Shown here piece after piece: positions 44,072-55,025 of a stretch of DNA of 64,000 bases. The translations under genes and the position numbers were made by a program. Within the stretch, counting starts at the first letter, position 1; each line of letters opens with the position of its first letter. This DNA is from Ewingella americana ATCC 33852 (GTDB lineage: Bacteria > Pseudomonadota > Gammaproteobacteria > Enterobacterales > Enterobacteriaceae). The notes beneath the pieces were generated by a model. The model worked only from the letters and a program-made list of their open reading frames with translations, was not told where the DNA came from and did no database searches. The stretch is taken from contig NZ_JMPJ01000053.1 of the NCBI RefSeq assembly GCF_000735345.1, positions 248,001 through 312,000 of the forward strand. The letters run 5' to 3'.

Positions 44072-45322
44072 CTATTGTCCGCCGCTGAGTACACGGGCGG
44101 GATCTATGCGGCTTGCACGTCTCGCTGGATACCAACTGGCCAGCAGGCTCAGTACCAGTGCGGTAAACAGTACGCCCGCTACATCAATCCAGTGTAGCTC
44201 CGACGGTAAAAAGTCGATGAAGTAGATATCGCCCGACAGGAACTTATGCCCGGTGAAGCTCTGCAACGCGTTAATAATGTTGGTCAGTTGGTATGAGGCA
44301 ATTACCCCGACCACCACGCCAACAATGCTGCCCACTAGCCCGGAAAGTAAACCGTACCAGATGAACACCGCGCGAATAAGCCCGTCTTTGGCACCCAGTG
44401 TGCGCAAAATCGCAATATCGCTACTTTTATCTTTTACCGCCATCACCAGCGTAGACACGATATTGAAACATGCCACGCCGATGACTAAAACCATCGCCAT
44501 ATACATAATGGCGCGAACCATCTGAATATCGCGATACATGTAGCCGTAAGTGCCGATCCAACTGCTGATGTAGACATAAGCGTGGGTCACTTCGCCCGCA
44601 TCTCGCACCAGCTTTTGCGCGGCAAATACATCATTTACCTTGATATCAATCCCGGTAACGCTGCTGCCCATCTCCTGATACTGCTGGGCATCCGCTAGCG
44701 GCACCATGGCAAAGCTGTGGTCCAGCTGGCCGCTGAGTTGCAGGATACCAGTGACGTGCAGACGAATGCGTTTTGGCTGCAACAGCTTCATCTCAGGGTC
44801 GCTGTTCGGCACCATCACGGTCACCCAGTCATCCTGTTTGACGCCAATGGCATCCGCCACGCCTTTACCCAAGATCAACTGCTGCTCACCGGCTTTGAAG
44901 TTTTTCCAGGCATCGCCCTGCACGAAGTTTGGCGCGGCGCTGACGCGCGATTCTTGCTGCGGATCCACACCTTTCAGCTTGATAGCGCGCAGCTTGGCGC
45001 CGTGCTCGATCAGGCCGTTAAATTCAATATAAGGAGCGGCGGCGGCAATACCGGGCACTTTTTCAACGCGTTCCAGTACGCCTTCCCAGCCGTTAAACGG
45101 CTGATTGACCGGGCGAATTTCACCATGAGGCACCACGGCCAGCACGCGCTCTTTCAATTCGCGCTCAAAGCCGTTCATCGCGCTTAAGCCGACGATCAGC
45201 ACCGCCACGCCAAGGGCAATACCCAGCGTGGAGATAACCGAAATCAGCGACACCATGCCGCTGCGGCGACGCCCGCGACTAAAACGCAGGCCGATTAATA
45301 GAGAAAAGGGAATGGCTGACAT
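44072..45322 (-). CDS. lolE: Lipoprotein-releasing permease LolE
   Basis: LolE forms the LolCDE ABC transporter with LolC and LolD. The complex extracts outer-membrane lipoproteins from the inner membrane and hands them to LolA. It has 416 residues: an N-terminal helix (about 25-47), a large periplasmic domain and three C-terminal FtsX-like helices. The start [20 protein letters not shown] is family-like. It overlaps lolD by one base (TAATG), so the operon is translationally coupled. Confidence 0.96.
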   Translation of the reverse strand: MSAIPFSLLIGLRFSRGRRRSGMVSLISVISTLGIALGVAVLIVGLSAMNGFERELKERVLAVVPHGEIRPVNQPFNGWEGVLERVEKVPGIAAAAPYIEFNGLIEHGAKLRAIKLKGVDPQQESRVSAAPNFVQGDAWKNFKAGEQQLILGKGVADAIGVKQDDWVTVMVPNSDPEMKLLQPKRIRLHVTGILQLSGQLDHSFAMVPLADAQQYQEMGSSVTGIDIKVNDVFAAQKLVRDAGEVTHAYVYISSWIGTYGYMYRDIQMVRAIMYMAMVLVIGVACFNIVSTLVMAVKDKSSDIAILRTLGAKDGLIRAVFIWYGLLSGLVGSIVGVVVGVIASYQLTNIINALQSFTGHKFLSGDIYFIDFLPSELHWIDVAGVLFTALVLSLLASWYPARRASRIDPARVLSGGQ

Positions 45323-46044
45323 TACTTCGCTCCCAGCAGGGTCGAGTCCTGTTGCAGCTTGCCGTCACGCATCTCCAGCTGTCGGTTCATTCGTTTCGCC
45401 AGTTGCAGGTCGTGGGTGACCACCAGAAACGCCGTGCCCTGACGGACATTCAGCTCGCCGAGCAGGTCGAAGATGCTGTCAGCATTTTTCTGGTCGAGGT
45501 TACCGGTTGGCTCATCGGCCAGTACCAGCGACGGGCTGTTAACCAGTGCGCGGGCAATGGCGACGCGCTGGCGCTCACCGCCGGACAGCTCGGACGGGCG
45601 GTGCTTGCTGCGGTGCTGCAAGCCCACGGCCGCCAGCATCGCCATGGCTTTCTCTTCCACTTCGGCCTTCTTGCCTTTGCCAATCAGCAGCGGCATCGCC
45701 ACATTTTCCAGCGCGGTGAAGTCCGGCAGCAGATGGTGGAATTGATAGATAAAGCCCAGCTCGCGGTTACGCAATTCGGCCTTGGCGGCAGAAGACATGG
45801 TGTTAAGAGAGGTGTTTTTGAATACCACGTCGCCCGAGGTTGGCGAGTCCAGCCCGCCTAGCAGGTGCAGCAAGGTACTTTTACCCGAACCCGAGCTGCC
45901 GACAATCGCCATCATTTCGCCCTGTTGGATAGCGAAAGAGACATCGCGCAGCACGTCGGTGTGCATTTTGCCTTCCTGATAGGTCTTACAGAGGTTTTCG
46001 CACTGCAATAAGATTCCGCCCTGCGACGATAAAATGTTACTCAT
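45322..46044 (-). CDS. lolD: Lipoprotein-releasing ATPase LolD
   Basis: LolD powers the LolCDE transporter. The 240-residue ABC ATPase has Walker [10 protein letters not shown], the signature [15 protein letters not shown], Walker [13 protein letters not shown] and the switch His in VVTHDL. The N-terminus is a few residues longer than in E. coli. Its start overlaps the lolC stop by 8 bases, and its stop overlaps the lolE start by one. Confidence 0.97.
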   Translation of the reverse strand: MSNILSSQGGILLQCENLCKTYQEGKMHTDVLRDVSFAIQQGEMMAIVGSSGSGKSTLLHLLGGLDSPTSGDVVFKNTSLNTMSSAAKAELRNRELGFIYQFHHLLPDFTALENVAMPLLIGKGKKAEVEEKAMAMLAAVGLQHRSKHRPSELSGGERQRVAIARALVNSPSLVLADEPTGNLDQKNADSIFDLLGELNVRQGTAFLVVTHDLQLAKRMNRQLEMRDGKLQQDSTLLGAK

Positions 46045-47239
46045 AACGTAAAGCCTCTGCGGGTTGGGCGGCAGCTGCGCGCCACGAAGGGTAAAGCGTA
46101 GACAGTAGAGCGATGACCATGGCGACCAGCGCGATGACCACGACTTGCATAGGTTCGATGTCGACCGGCAGTGAGCCGCCGTCCAGCATCAGGCCAAGCG
46201 CTGGCATGATGGTGTTGAGCTGGGTGGCCAACACCACGCCGAGCACGGCACCGAGCAGCGCGCCGATGATCCCGGCACTCGCGCCCTGCACCATAAACAG
46301 CGCCATAATCTGGCGGCGGGTCAGGCCTTGAGTTTTCAAGATAGCCACCTCGCCCTGTTTCTCCATCACCAACAGGCCGAGAGAAGTAATAATGTTAAAT
46401 GCGGCGACCGCCACAATCAGGCTCAACAGCAGGCCCATCATGTTCTTTTCCATGCGCACGGCTTGGAACAGCTCGCCGCGACGTTCGCGCCAATCTTTCC
46501 ACTCGGTGCCCTGCGGCAGGGTTTGGGTGCTCAGATTATCCACATCCAACGGCTGATTGAGGTACAGACGCCAGCCGGTGACGTTGCCTTTCGGATAGAG
46601 CATCAGGCGCGAGGCGTCCTGCTGGTTAACCAACATCTGGTAGCCATCCACTTCACTGTTAGCAGCAAAGGTGCCCGCCACGGTAAACAGGCGCTGGCTT
46701 GGAATGCGGCCCATCGGCGTGAACTGGCTGACGCTGGTGACCATCAGGCGCAGCTGGTCGCCGCGTTTAACTTTCAATTGTTGTGCCAGTTGGTCGCCAA
46801 GAATGATGTTGTACTGGCCGGGTTGCAGCACCTGCTGATTGACCGCCACCATGTAGTTCGACAGCGGATCTTTCTCATCAGGATTAACCCCGAGCATCAC
46901 GCCAACGGCGACGCTACCCGGGCTTTGCAGCACCACGTCACCGGTGGTGAACGGCACGGCGCGGTTGACGCCTTTGAGTCCGGCGACGGCGTCATGGTTG
47001 ATTTTCTGCGGATCCAGCGAACCCTGCGCTGTGGTGACCAACGCCTGAGGCATCAGACCCAGAATGTTATTTTCCAGATCCTTCTCAAAACCGTTCATGA
47101 CCGACAAGACAGTTACCAGCGCCATCACCCCGAGGGTGATACCAATAGTAGAAAGCCAGGAGACAAACCGCCCAAAGCGGTCTGAAGCACGTCCGCGCAT
47201 ATAGCGCAGACCTATGAATAACGCGACAGGTTGATACAT
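46037..47239 (-). CDS. lolC: Lipoprotein-releasing permease LolC
   Basis: LolC binds LolA and completes the LolCDE lipoprotein exporter. It has 400 residues, four membrane helices and a periplasmic domain that includes the LolA-binding loop region. The start [24 protein letters not shown] matches the family. It is the first gene of lolCDE and divergent from mfd, with about 180-215 bases between. Confidence 0.96.
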   Translation of the reverse strand: MYQPVALFIGLRYMRGRASDRFGRFVSWLSTIGITLGVMALVTVLSVMNGFEKDLENNILGLMPQALVTTAQGSLDPQKINHDAVAGLKGVNRAVPFTTGDVVLQSPGSVAVGVMLGVNPDEKDPLSNYMVAVNQQVLQPGQYNIILGDQLAQQLKVKRGDQLRLMVTSVSQFTPMGRIPSQRLFTVAGTFAANSEVDGYQMLVNQQDASRLMLYPKGNVTGWRLYLNQPLDVDNLSTQTLPQGTEWKDWRERRGELFQAVRMEKNMMGLLLSLIVAVAAFNIITSLGLLVMEKQGEVAILKTQGLTRRQIMALFMVQGASAGIIGALLGAVLGVVLATQLNTIMPALGLMLDGGSLPVDIEPMQVVVIALVAMVIALLSTLYPSWRAAAAQPAEALRYE

Positions 47240-47454
47240 GACATCCGTATTAAGTGCGTGGCGAAGACAAAAGTTGTCAAGGATAATAAAGGCTCGCTTG
47301 GCTTTATGGAACCATAATACCTAAAGTAATCGGTTAATCCTTTAAGCTTTCTACCCAAAATATTTCGGGTTGACCCCGATTAGGAGCACGTCGCAAGATA
47401 CGCTCTGTAAATCAGGTCCCTATGGCCGCCGACAACGAGATAACAACACTGCCT

Positions 47455-50400
47455 ATGCCTCAAGATCATCGTTATTCTTTGCCTGAACGCGCTGGTGACA
47501 CCCGAGTTCTGGGCCAGCTGACTGGCTCCGCCTGCGCGCTGGAATGTGCCGACATCAGCGAGCGCCATGCAGGTCCGGTGATGCTTATCGCCCCCGACAT
47601 GCAAAATGCCCTGCGCCTGCGCGATGAAATCCAGCAGTTCACCGACCTGAAAGTGATCAATATTTCCGACTGGGAAACGCTGCCGTATGACAGCTTCTCG
47701 CCGCATCAGGAGATTATCTCCTCGCGCCTTTCCAGTCTGTATCAGCTGCCAACCCTCGAGCGCGGCATCATTATCTTGCCGGTCAACACGCTGATGCAGC
47801 GGGTTTGCCCGCACGAGTTCTTGCACGGCCACGCGCTGGTGATGAAAAAAGGCCAGCAGCTCTCCCGCGACAAACTGCGCGCCCAGCTCGAACAGGCGGG
47901 TTATCGCAGCGTTGATCAGGTGATGGAGCACGGCGAGTTCGCCACCCGCGGTGCCCTGCTCGACCTCTACCCAATGGGCAGCGACGAGCCTTATCGCATC
48001 GACTTCTTTGATGATGAAATCGACAGCCTGCGCGTGTTCGACGTCGACACCCAGCGCACGCTGAGCGAAGTGGAGCAGATCAACCTGCTGCCTGCGCACG
48101 AATTCCCGACCGACAAAAACGCCATCGAGCTGTTCCGCAGCCAGTGGCGTGAGAAGTTCGAAGTGCGCCGCGACGCCGAGCACGTCTATCAGCAAGTCAG
48201 CAAAGGCACCTTCCCGGCGGGGATCGAATACTGGCAGCCGCTGTTCTTCAGCCAGCCTTTGACCACCCTGTTCAGCTATCTGCCGAAAAACACCCTGCTG
48301 CTCAATACTGGCGATTTAGAAGGCGCTGCCGAGCGCTTCTGGCTCGATGCCAACCAGCGTTACGAGAGCCGCCGCGTTGACCCAATGCGCCCGCTGCTCG
48401 AGCCTGAGGCCCTGTGGCTGCGGGTGGATTCACTGTTTAGCGAGCTGAAAGAGTGGCCGCGCATTCAGTTAAAAACTGAAGAATTGCCGAAGAAAGCCGC
48501 CAACACCAACCTGAGCTATCAGGCCCTGCCGGACCTGTCGGTTCAGCCGCAGAACAAAGCGCCGCTGGACAATTTGCGCCGCTTTAATGAGTCGTTCAGC
48601 GGCAGTCTGGTGTTCTCGGTTGAAAGTGAAGGTCGCCGCGAAACGCTGCAAGACCTGCTGGCGCGCATCAAGCTTAACCCGACGCTGATAACGCGCATTG
48701 AGCAGGCCGCCACGGCGGGCCGCTACATTATGATTGGCGCCTGCGAGCGCGGTTTCCTCGACAGCGATAAGCAGCTGGCGCTGATTTGCGAAAGCGACCA
48801 ACTGGGCGAACGCGTTGCCCGCCGCCGTCAGGACAGCCGCCGCGCCATCAACACCGACACCCTGATCCGCAACCTCGCCGAGCTGCGCCCCGGCCAGCCG
48901 GTGGTGCATATGGAGCACGGCGTCGGGCGCTATCAGGGCCTGACCACGCTGGAAACTGGCGGATTTACTGCCGAATACCTGATCCTGACCTACGCGGGCG
49001 AAGACAAGCTGTACGTGCCGGTTTCCTCCCTGCACATGATCAGCCGCTACGCCGGTGGCGCGGACGAAAGCGCCCCGCTGCACAAACTGGGTGGCGAAGC
49101 TTGGTCGAAAGCGCGGCAAAAAGCCGCCGAGAAAGTGCGCGACGTCGCCGCCGAGCTGCTGGATATCTACGCCCAGCGCGAAGCCAAAAGCGGTTTTGCC
49201 TTCAAGCATGACAAAGAGCAGTACCAGCTTTTCTGTCAGAGCTTCCCGTTCGAAACCACGCCAGATCAGGCGCAGGCTATCAACGCCGTGCTCACCGACA
49301 TGACCCAGCCGCTGGCGATGGACCGTCTGGTGTGTGGTGACGTCGGCTTTGGCAAGACCGAAGTGGCGATGCGCGCCGCGTTTCTGGCGGTATCAAATAA
49401 CAAGCAGGTGGCGGTGCTGGTGCCGACCACCCTGCTGGCGCAGCAGCACTTCGACAACTTCCGCGACCGTTTCGCCAACTGGCCAATTCGTATCGAGATG
49501 ATGTCGCGCTTCCGCAGTGCCAAAGAGCAGAACGCGGTGCTGGAGCAGGCGGTGGACGGCAAGGTGGATATCATCATCGGCACCCACAAGCTGTTGCAGA
49601 GCAATTTGCACTGGAAAGACCTCGGCCTGCTGATTGTCGACGAAGAGCACCGTTTCGGCGTGCGCCATAAAGAGCGCATTAAGGCGATGCGCGCCGATGT
49701 GGACATCCTGACGCTGACCGCCACCCCTATCCCGCGCACGCTGAATATGGCGATGAGCGGTATGCGCGACTTGTCGATTATCGCCACACCACCGGCTCGC
49801 CGTTTGGCGGTGAAAACCTTCGTACGCGAGTACGACAGTCTGGTGGTTCGCGAGGCAATTCTGCGCGAAGTGCTGCGCGGCGGGCAGGTTTACTACCTGT
49901 ATAACGATGTCGAAAACATCGAAAAAGCCGCCGAACGTCTGGCAGAACTGGTGCCGGAAGCGCGAATTGCCATTGGTCACGGCCAGATGCGCGAACGCGA
50001 CCTCGAGCGGGTGATGAACGACTTCCACCATCAGCGTTTTAACGTGCTGGTCTGTACCACCATCATCGAAACCGGCATCGACATCCCGAGTGCCAACACC
50101 ATTATCATCGAGCGCGCCGACCATCTCGGCTTGGCGCAGTTGCACCAGCTGCGCGGTCGCGTAGGCCGTTCGCACCATCAGGCCTATGCCTACCTGCTGA
50201 CGCCGCCGCCAAAAGCTATGTCTACCGATGCTCACAAGCGTCTGGAGGCCATCGCCTCGCTGGAAGATCTTGGCGCAGGCTTCGCACTGGCGACCCACGA
50301 CTTAGAAATCCGTGGTGCCGGTGAGCTGCTGGGCGAAGGGCAAAGCGGCCAGATGACCAGCATCGGCTTCACGCTATATATGGAGCTGCTGGAGAACGCC

Positions 50401-50898
50401 GTCGAGGCGCTGAAAGAGGGTCGTGAGCCGTCGCTGGAAGATTTAACCACCAGCCAAACCGATGTCGAAATGCGCATGCCGGCCCTGCTGCCGGAAGACT
50501 TCATCCCTGACGTCAATACGCGCCTGTCACTGTACAAACGCATCGCCAGCGCCCGTAACGAAGGGGAAGTGGATGAACTGCGTGTTGAGCTGATTGACCG
50601 ATTTGGCACCTTGCCGGACGGCGCGCGCAACCTTCTGCACATCGCCGTGCTGCGCCTGAAGGCCAAAGAGCTGGGCATCAAGCGTATTGAAGGCAACGAG
50701 CGCGGCGGATTTGTCGAGTTCAGCGAGAAGAACCGCGTCGATCCGGGCTATCTGATTGGTCTGTTGCAGAAACAGCCGCAGGTGTATCGCCTCGACGGCC
50801 CGACCAAGCTGAAGTTTATGATTGATCTGACGGACCGACCAAAACGCCTGAAGTTTGTCGATGACCTGCTGGAAGCCTTTAGCAGCCATCTGGTTTAA
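47455..50898 (+). CDS. mfd: Transcription-repair coupling factor Mfd
   Basis: Mfd releases RNA polymerase stalled at DNA damage and recruits UvrA. From ATG 47455 it has about 1147 residues, equal to E. coli (1148), beginning MPQDHRYSLPERAG. An earlier ATG at 47422 has a better ribosome binding site (AGG, 5 bases) and is possible. The UvrB-like N-terminus (PYDSFSPHQEIISSRLS), the polymerase-interaction domain, the motor with GDVGFGKTEVAMRAAF and VDEEHRFGVRHKE, and the C-terminal autoinhibitory domain are all present. A terminator follows. Confidence 0.97.
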   Translation: MPQDHRYSLPERAGDTRVLGQLTGSACALECADISERHAGPVMLIAPDMQNALRLRDEIQQFTDLKVINISDWETLPYDSFSPHQEIISSRLSSLYQLPTLERGIIILPVNTLMQRVCPHEFLHGHALVMKKGQQLSRDKLRAQLEQAGYRSVDQVMEHGEFATRGALLDLYPMGSDEPYRIDFFDDEIDSLRVFDVDTQRTLSEVEQINLLPAHEFPTDKNAIELFRSQWREKFEVRRDAEHVYQQVSKGTFPAGIEYWQPLFFSQPLTTLFSYLPKNTLLLNTGDLEGAAERFWLDANQRYESRRVDPMRPLLEPEALWLRVDSLFSELKEWPRIQLKTEELPKKAANTNLSYQALPDLSVQPQNKAPLDNLRRFNESFSGSLVFSVESEGRRETLQDLLARIKLNPTLITRIEQAATAGRYIMIGACERGFLDSDKQLALICESDQLGERVARRRQDSRRAINTDTLIRNLAELRPGQPVVHMEHGVGRYQGLTTLETGGFTAEYLILTYAGEDKLYVPVSSLHMISRYAGGADESAPLHKLGGEAWSKARQKAAEKVRDVAAELLDIYAQREAKSGFAFKHDKEQYQLFCQSFPFETTPDQAQAINAVLTDMTQPLAMDRLVCGDVGFGKTEVAMRAAFLAVSNNKQVAVLVPTTLLAQQHFDNFRDRFANWPIRIEMMSRFRSAKEQNAVLEQAVDGKVDIIIGTHKLLQSNLHWKDLGLLIVDEEHRFGVRHKERIKAMRADVDILTLTATPIPRTLNMAMSGMRDLSIIATPPARRLAVKTFVREYDSLVVREAILREVLRGGQVYYLYNDVENIEKAAERLAELVPEARIAIGHGQMRERDLERVMNDFHHQRFNVLVCTTIIETGIDIPSANTIIIERADHLGLAQLHQLRGRVGRSHHQAYAYLLTPPPKAMSTDAHKRLEAIASLEDLGAGFALATHDLEIRGAGELLGEGQSGQMTSIGFTLYMELLENAVEALKEGREPSLEDLTTSQTDVEMRMPALLPEDFIPDVNTRLSLYKRIASARNEGEVDELRVELIDRFGTLPDGARNLLHIAVLRLKAKELGIKRIEGNERGGFVEFSEKNRVDPGYLIGLLQKQPQVYRLDGPTKLKFMIDLTDRPKRLKFVDDLLEAFSSHLV

Positions 50899-50917
50899 AG
50901 GTTAAAACCTCCACCCG

Positions 50918-50953
50918 AAGCCTGTGTCAGCCCAGCCTGCCACAGGCTTTTTT
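50918..50953 (+). terminator. mfd terminator
   Basis: AAGCCTGTG and CACAGGCTT form a 9-bp stem with a 14-base loop, followed by T. Confidence 0.85.
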
Positions 50954-51059
50954 ATGCCTTTCTCGGTGAACAACATCATCGGTCAAAACCCTTTTTTAAG
51001 AATTCATTTACACTAACGGCGTATGTCAGATTCCAGCCAGCAAACCAAGGGATTCAGTA

Positions 51060-51632
51060 GTGATAGGGATAATTTTACTGGCTGCCGGTAGCGCCAGCCG
51101 CTTCCGCGCCGCCGGAGGCCAAGGCAATAAGCTCAACGCCAGCCTGCCGGGCAACGCTTCAAGTATCTTCGCCATGACCTTACAGCAGGCGCTAAACAGC
51201 GGCCTGCCGGTGCATGTCGTCACTCGCCCAGACAACCCACAGGTGCAAGCCGAATGCGCCGAAGCGGGCGTGACCACCACCCTGATCGACAGCGCCGGAA
51301 GCGGCGATTCTATTGCCGCCGGAGTAAAGGCCACCCAGCACTGGTCCGGCTGGCTGGTGCATCTCGCCGACATGCCTTTCGTCCCCGCAGCCCTCTTCAT
51401 GCGCGTCTCTCAGGCGTTGCAAAAGACCTGCACCGCCCGCCCTTACTGGCAAGAGCAACCGGGGCATCCGGTTGGCTTTAGCAGCATGCTGCGCGACGAG
51501 CTGATGGCCCTGCGCGGCGACGCGGGCGCGCGTGAACTGCTGGAGAGATATCCCGCGCTGGCCATCGCCGCCGACGGCCCTGCGACCTTCGTCGATATCG
51601 ACCTTCCCACCCAGCTTGGCGGCGCGCTCTAA
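51060..51632 (+). CDS. MocA-like nucleotidyltransferase (NTP_transf_3)
   Basis: A 190-residue protein of the MobA/MocA nucleotidyltransferase fold. The N-terminal IGIILLAAGSASRFRAAGGQ is the nucleotide-binding loop, and LVHLADMPFVP holds the metal-binding Asp. GHPVGFSSML is the MocA-type substrate motif. MocA in E. coli joins CTP to molybdopterin for xanthine-oxidase-family enzymes. GTG 51060 has AGGGA about 7 bases upstream. It lies 12 bases before the XdhC-family gene with no terminator. No molybdoenzyme is encoded nearby. Confidence 0.85.
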   Translation: MIGIILLAAGSASRFRAAGGQGNKLNASLPGNASSIFAMTLQQALNSGLPVHVVTRPDNPQVQAECAEAGVTTTLIDSAGSGDSIAAGVKATQHWSGWLVHLADMPFVPAALFMRVSQALQKTCTARPYWQEQPGHPVGFSSMLRDELMALRGDAGARELLERYPALAIAADGPATFVDIDLPTQLGGAL

Positions 51633-51644
51633 ACAGGAATTCTC

Positions 51645-52610
51645 ATGCAACACCTTGATATTCAGGTTATTGAACGGGCAGGATTTTGGCTCCAGCAGCA
51701 GCCGGTGTGGCTGTGCACCGTGCTCACCACCTATGGATCTTCCCCGCGTGCGCCGGGCGCGCTGATGGCAGCGACCCGCGACGGCTCATACTGCGGCTCG
51801 CTCTCCGGTGGCTGCGTGGAAGATGATTTCTTACAGCGCATTGCCGAGGGCGAGTATTTGGCGGCCAGTCAGGTGATTCGCTATGGCGAAGGGGGCATGA
51901 CGCCCAACGTCGCCCTGCCCTGCGGCGGCTCGCTCGACGTGCTGGTAGAGTATCTTCTCGCCTCAGATTCAAGCCGAGAGTACTTGTCGCGCATGGCGCA
52001 GGCCCTGAGCGGGCATTACGCGCTGAATAAAACCCTCACGCTACCGCAGGCGTGCGACCATCTCGCGCTGACTGGCTACCACAGCCACACCAAGGTCAGC
52101 CGACGCGGCAATGAGATCCAGCTGCATATCGCCGCCGCGCCGCGCCTGCTGATCGCCGGACTGTCCAGCGTGGCGCTGTACTGCGCCGATTTCGCCTGCG
52201 CCTTGGGGTTTGAAGTGGTGGTGTGCGAATGCCGTGAAGAGGTGCTGGAGAACTTCGCCTCAATGCTGAAAGCCGATGTGAAGTTAGAACACAGCTTCCC
52301 GGCGAAATACCTTGAGGAACAGGGTTGCCACGCCAATACCGCCATCGTGGCACTAACCCACGACCCGCGAATGGATGATTTAACGCTGATGGAGGCGGTG
52401 AATACGCCAGCGTTTTATATTGGCGCCATGGGATCACAGCTTAACAGCGCCCGCCGTCGAGAAAGGCTGCGAGATATCGCGCAATTCGCGCCGGAGGATT
52501 TCGAGCGACTGCACGCCCCGGTAGGGTTAAACATCGGCAGTAAAACCCCGGCGGAGATAGCGCTGGCGGTAATGGCCGACATCGTGAAACACAAAAACGG
52601 CAATGCCTGA
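51645..52610 (+). CDS. XdhC/CoxI-family molybdenum enzyme maturation factor
   Basis: XdhC proteins bind molybdenum cofactor, help insert sulfur and pass the cofactor to xanthine-dehydrogenase-type enzymes. The protein has 321 residues. The N-terminal XdhC_CoxI domain has TYGSSPRAPGALM and YCGSLSGGCVEDDF, with a conserved Cys. The C-terminal Rossmann domain has LLIAGLSSVALYCADFA, then VALTHDPRMDD and YIGAMGS. It pairs with the MocA-like gene just upstream as a cofactor-maturation module whose client enzyme lies outside the window. Confidence 0.87.
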   Translation: MQHLDIQVIERAGFWLQQQPVWLCTVLTTYGSSPRAPGALMAATRDGSYCGSLSGGCVEDDFLQRIAEGEYLAASQVIRYGEGGMTPNVALPCGGSLDVLVEYLLASDSSREYLSRMAQALSGHYALNKTLTLPQACDHLALTGYHSHTKVSRRGNEIQLHIAAAPRLLIAGLSSVALYCADFACALGFEVVVCECREEVLENFASMLKADVKLEHSFPAKYLEEQGCHANTAIVALTHDPRMDDLTLMEAVNTPAFYIGAMGSQLNSARRRERLRDIAQFAPEDFERLHAPVGLNIGSKTPAEIALAVMADIVKHKNGNA

Positions 52611-52616
52611 AAACAG

Positions 52617-52646
52617 AAAAGCCTGAAGCATCTGCCTCAGGCTTTT
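52617..52646. terminator. Bidirectional terminator between the XdhC-family gene and ycfJ
   Basis: AAAAGCCTGA and TCAGGCTTTT form a 10-bp stem with a 10-base loop. T follows on the plus strand, and the position between convergent genes suits both. Confidence 0.88.
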
Positions 52647-52668
52647 TTCTGCGCCGAACTGCGGGTAA

Positions 52669-53205
52669 TTAGCTGCGAGTAAGCTGCAACTGACCGCTTT
52701 TATCCAACGGGATTTGCGTGCCTGGATCATGGTCCATACGCACTTTGCCTTGCTGGTTGCCAATTTTATAGGTCACGTCATAACCCAGCATTTTTTCTGA
52801 CTTGTCGTAAACGGTGTTACAACGCTGCTGCTGAGTGGTGTAAGTGTCACCTTCTTGCATGCTGCTTTGAACTCGGTTACCGGCGTATCCGCCGCCCAAT
52901 GCGCCCGCGATGGTCGCAACATCACGACCACGACCGCCACCAAACTGGTGACCCAGTACGCCACCGGCGACCGCACCCAGTACGGAACCGGCAATCTGAT
53001 GCTCATCCTGCACAGGGCGTCTGTGGGTAACAGTCACGTTACGGCACTCCTGGCGTGGAGTTTTCAACGTTTCTTTAATCGGCGTCGCGCTGAGCACTTG
53101 TGCATACTCTGGGCCAGATGAAAAAACATTCATACTTGCGACAGCTGCAATACCGAGCGCAGCCGCTACACCGATACCTACGCCAGCTAACATTGACTTG
53201 TTCAC
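52669..53205 (-). CDS. ycfJ: YcfJ glycine-zipper outer-envelope protein
   Basis: A 178-residue protein matching E. coli YcfJ (179). It has an N-terminal membrane or signal helix (about 4-24), then TPRQECRNVTVTHRRPVQDE and a glycine-zipper 2TM segment (VLGAVAGGVLGHQFGGGRG and ALGGGYAGNRVQ) that likely inserts in the outer membrane. GTG 53205, with AGGAGG 8 bases upstream, is the start; the frame upstream to 53235 is not supported. The function is not settled. Confidence 0.93.
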   Translation of the reverse strand: MNKSMLAGVGIGVAAALGIAAVASMNVFSSGPEYAQVLSATPIKETLKTPRQECRNVTVTHRRPVQDEHQIAGSVLGAVAGGVLGHQFGGGRGRDVATIAGALGGGYAGNRVQSSMQEGDTYTTQQQRCNTVYDKSEKMLGYDVTYKIGNQQGKVRMDHDPGTQIPLDKSGQLQLTRS

Positions 53206-53571
53206 AGGACATCCTCCTGAAATGTTACCACGCATTTTGTCTCCCGCTGCCGTTGTGGCTGACGCTGTACGCCAGCGTCAAGAGACAGAACCTCAAAGGG
53301 CTGAGCCACTGTATTGAGGGATCGGCGTGCGTGAATCGCCGTCTGTAAACAATGTAAAGTCTGCACAATGTTTGCGATTCCGACAATAAGACTCAGGGAT
53401 GAAAAGCGCGGGTTTATAGGGCAGAACTGCGGGTTTCGGAGAATTCTTAGCTGGCGAAGGGATTTGTATAACATCTTATGCTGAAGTGAAGCGGCTGGCT
53501 GGCGAAAAGAAAAAAGCCTGTTAATACAGGCTTTTTCAGTTAGGCCGCTTTAAGAGCTGTGCTCTAGACCA
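53206..53571. other. Intergenic region between ycfJ and ndh
   Basis: No gene is seen in these 366 bases. In E. coli the order is ndh, ycfJ, bhsA. The only clear element is the ndh terminator at its right end. Confidence 0.5.
53511..53536 (-). terminator. ndh terminator
   Basis: AAAAAGCCTGT-TAAT-ACAGGCTTTTT is a perfect stem 36 bases after the ndh stop, with a T tract on the minus strand. Confidence 0.92.
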
Positions 53572-54879
53572 TTAATGCAGCTTGAGGCGCGGGCGAATCA
53601 CTTTGTTAATGCCGCCCACCAGCATCATCAGGCCGGTTTTGGTGTAGCCGTGCAGTGCAATCTGGTGCATACGGTAGAGAGAAACATACACGATACGCGC
53701 CAGACGCCCTTCGACCATCATCGAGCCTTTCATCAGGTTACCCATTAGGCTGCCGACGGTGCTGAAGCGCGACAGGGAAACCAGCGAGCCGTGGTCTTTG
53801 TAGACATAGTCTTTCAGGCTATGGCCATTGCGCTGCGCCATGATGTTGTCGAAGCAGCGCGACGCCATCTGGTGCGCGGACTGGGCGCGAGGAGGCACAA
53901 ATCCGCCGCTCTTTTGCGGGCAAGAGGCGCAGTCACCGATGGCGAAGATGTTCGGGTCGCGGGTGGTTTGCAGCGTCGGCTCAACCACCAGCTGGTTGAT
54001 ACGGTTGGTTTCCAGCCCGGCGATATCTTTCATAAAGTCCGGCGCTTTAATCCCCGCCGCCCATACCATCAGGTCAGCTTCGATGAACTCACCGTCTTTG
54101 GTGTTCAGGCCATTGGCATCGGCGCTGGTGACCATGGTCTTAGTCAGCACGCGCACGCCAATCTTAGTAAGCTCAAGGTGGGCCGCCGCAGAAATACGCG
54201 GAGGCAGCGCAGGCAGAATGCGCTCGCCCGCTTCCACCAGCGTGACGTTGAGTGCCTGATTGTCCAGACCTTCAAAGCCATAGCTGTGCAGCTGTTTCAC
54301 CGCGTTATGCAGCTCGGCGGACAGCTCAACGCCGGTCGCCCCTCCACCCACAATGGCGATATTCACCTTCTTCTGCTTGTCTGGGTTAGCAGAGAACTTG
54401 AGGAACAGGTTGAGCATTTCGTTATGGAAACGGTGCGCCTGATGCGGGTTATCCAAGAAGATGCAGTTCTCTTTGACGCCCGGCGTGCCGAAGTCGTTGG
54501 AGGTACTGCCCAGCGCCATGACCAAGGTGTCATAGGCGATTTCACGGGCAGGCACCAGCACTTCGCCATTCTTCTCGTCGCGGATCTCAGCCAGTTGTAA
54601 AGTCTGAGTGTCGCGGTCGATATTGGTCAGAGAACCAATTTGGAAGTTAAAACCGTGGTTACGCGCATGGGCCAGATAGCTCAGGGCATCAACGCCGTCA
54701 TCCAGACTGCCGGTTGCCACTTCATGCAGCAAAGGTTTCCATAAATGGCTGTGGTTGCGATCCACTAAGATGATTTCGGCTTTCTTCTTACGGCCCAGTT
54801 TATGGCCCAGGCTGGTCGCCAGTTCCAATCCACCCGCGCCGCCGCCAATAATGACAATTTTCTTCATAGTAGCAGTCAA
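53572..54879 (-). CDS. ndh: NADH:quinone oxidoreductase type II
   Basis: Ndh oxidises NADH and reduces ubiquinone without pumping protons; it is attached to the inner face of the membrane. It has 435 residues, one more than E. coli. The FAD-binding [18 protein letters not shown] and the NADH-binding [18 protein letters not shown] are typical double Rossmann motifs. The membrane-binding C-terminus is intact. The start is TTG 54879, with GAGGGGG 5 bases upstream; the E. coli gene also uses TTG. An FNR-like site lies upstream. Confidence 0.97.
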   Translation of the reverse strand: MTATMKKIVIIGGGAGGLELATSLGHKLGRKKKAEIILVDRNHSHLWKPLLHEVATGSLDDGVDALSYLAHARNHGFNFQIGSLTNIDRDTQTLQLAEIRDEKNGEVLVPAREIAYDTLVMALGSTSNDFGTPGVKENCIFLDNPHQAHRFHNEMLNLFLKFSANPDKQKKVNIAIVGGGATGVELSAELHNAVKQLHSYGFEGLDNQALNVTLVEAGERILPALPPRISAAAHLELTKIGVRVLTKTMVTSADANGLNTKDGEFIEADLMVWAAGIKAPDFMKDIAGLETNRINQLVVEPTLQTTRDPNIFAIGDCASCPQKSGGFVPPRAQSAHQMASRCFDNIMAQRNGHSLKDYVYKDHGSLVSLSRFSTVGSLMGNLMKGSMMVEGRLARIVYVSLYRMHQIALHGYTKTGLMMLVGGINKVIRPRLKLH

Positions 54880-55011
54880 ATGACCCCCTCAAATGTGAAC
54901 CAATTGTTATCTAAGAGTAAAATTAATATCCTTAGATTACATAGGGTTGGCTTAAGTTAATTCGGTATCTTTCCCGAGAATAACACGCGTGGTGATTTGG
55001 TCATACCAAAA

Positions 55012-55025
55012 TTGACCTACATCAA
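55012..55025. promoter_or_regulatory. FNR-like site upstream of ndh
   Basis: TTGACCTACATCAA matches the FNR dyad TTGAT-N4-ATCAA at nine of ten fixed positions. FNR represses ndh under anaerobiosis in E. coli. Confidence 0.6.

Noticed and set aside
47422-47454. Upstream ATG of mfd as the start
   Set aside because: It has a better ribosome binding site, but E. coli Mfd aligns from the ATG at 47455; kept only as an alternative.
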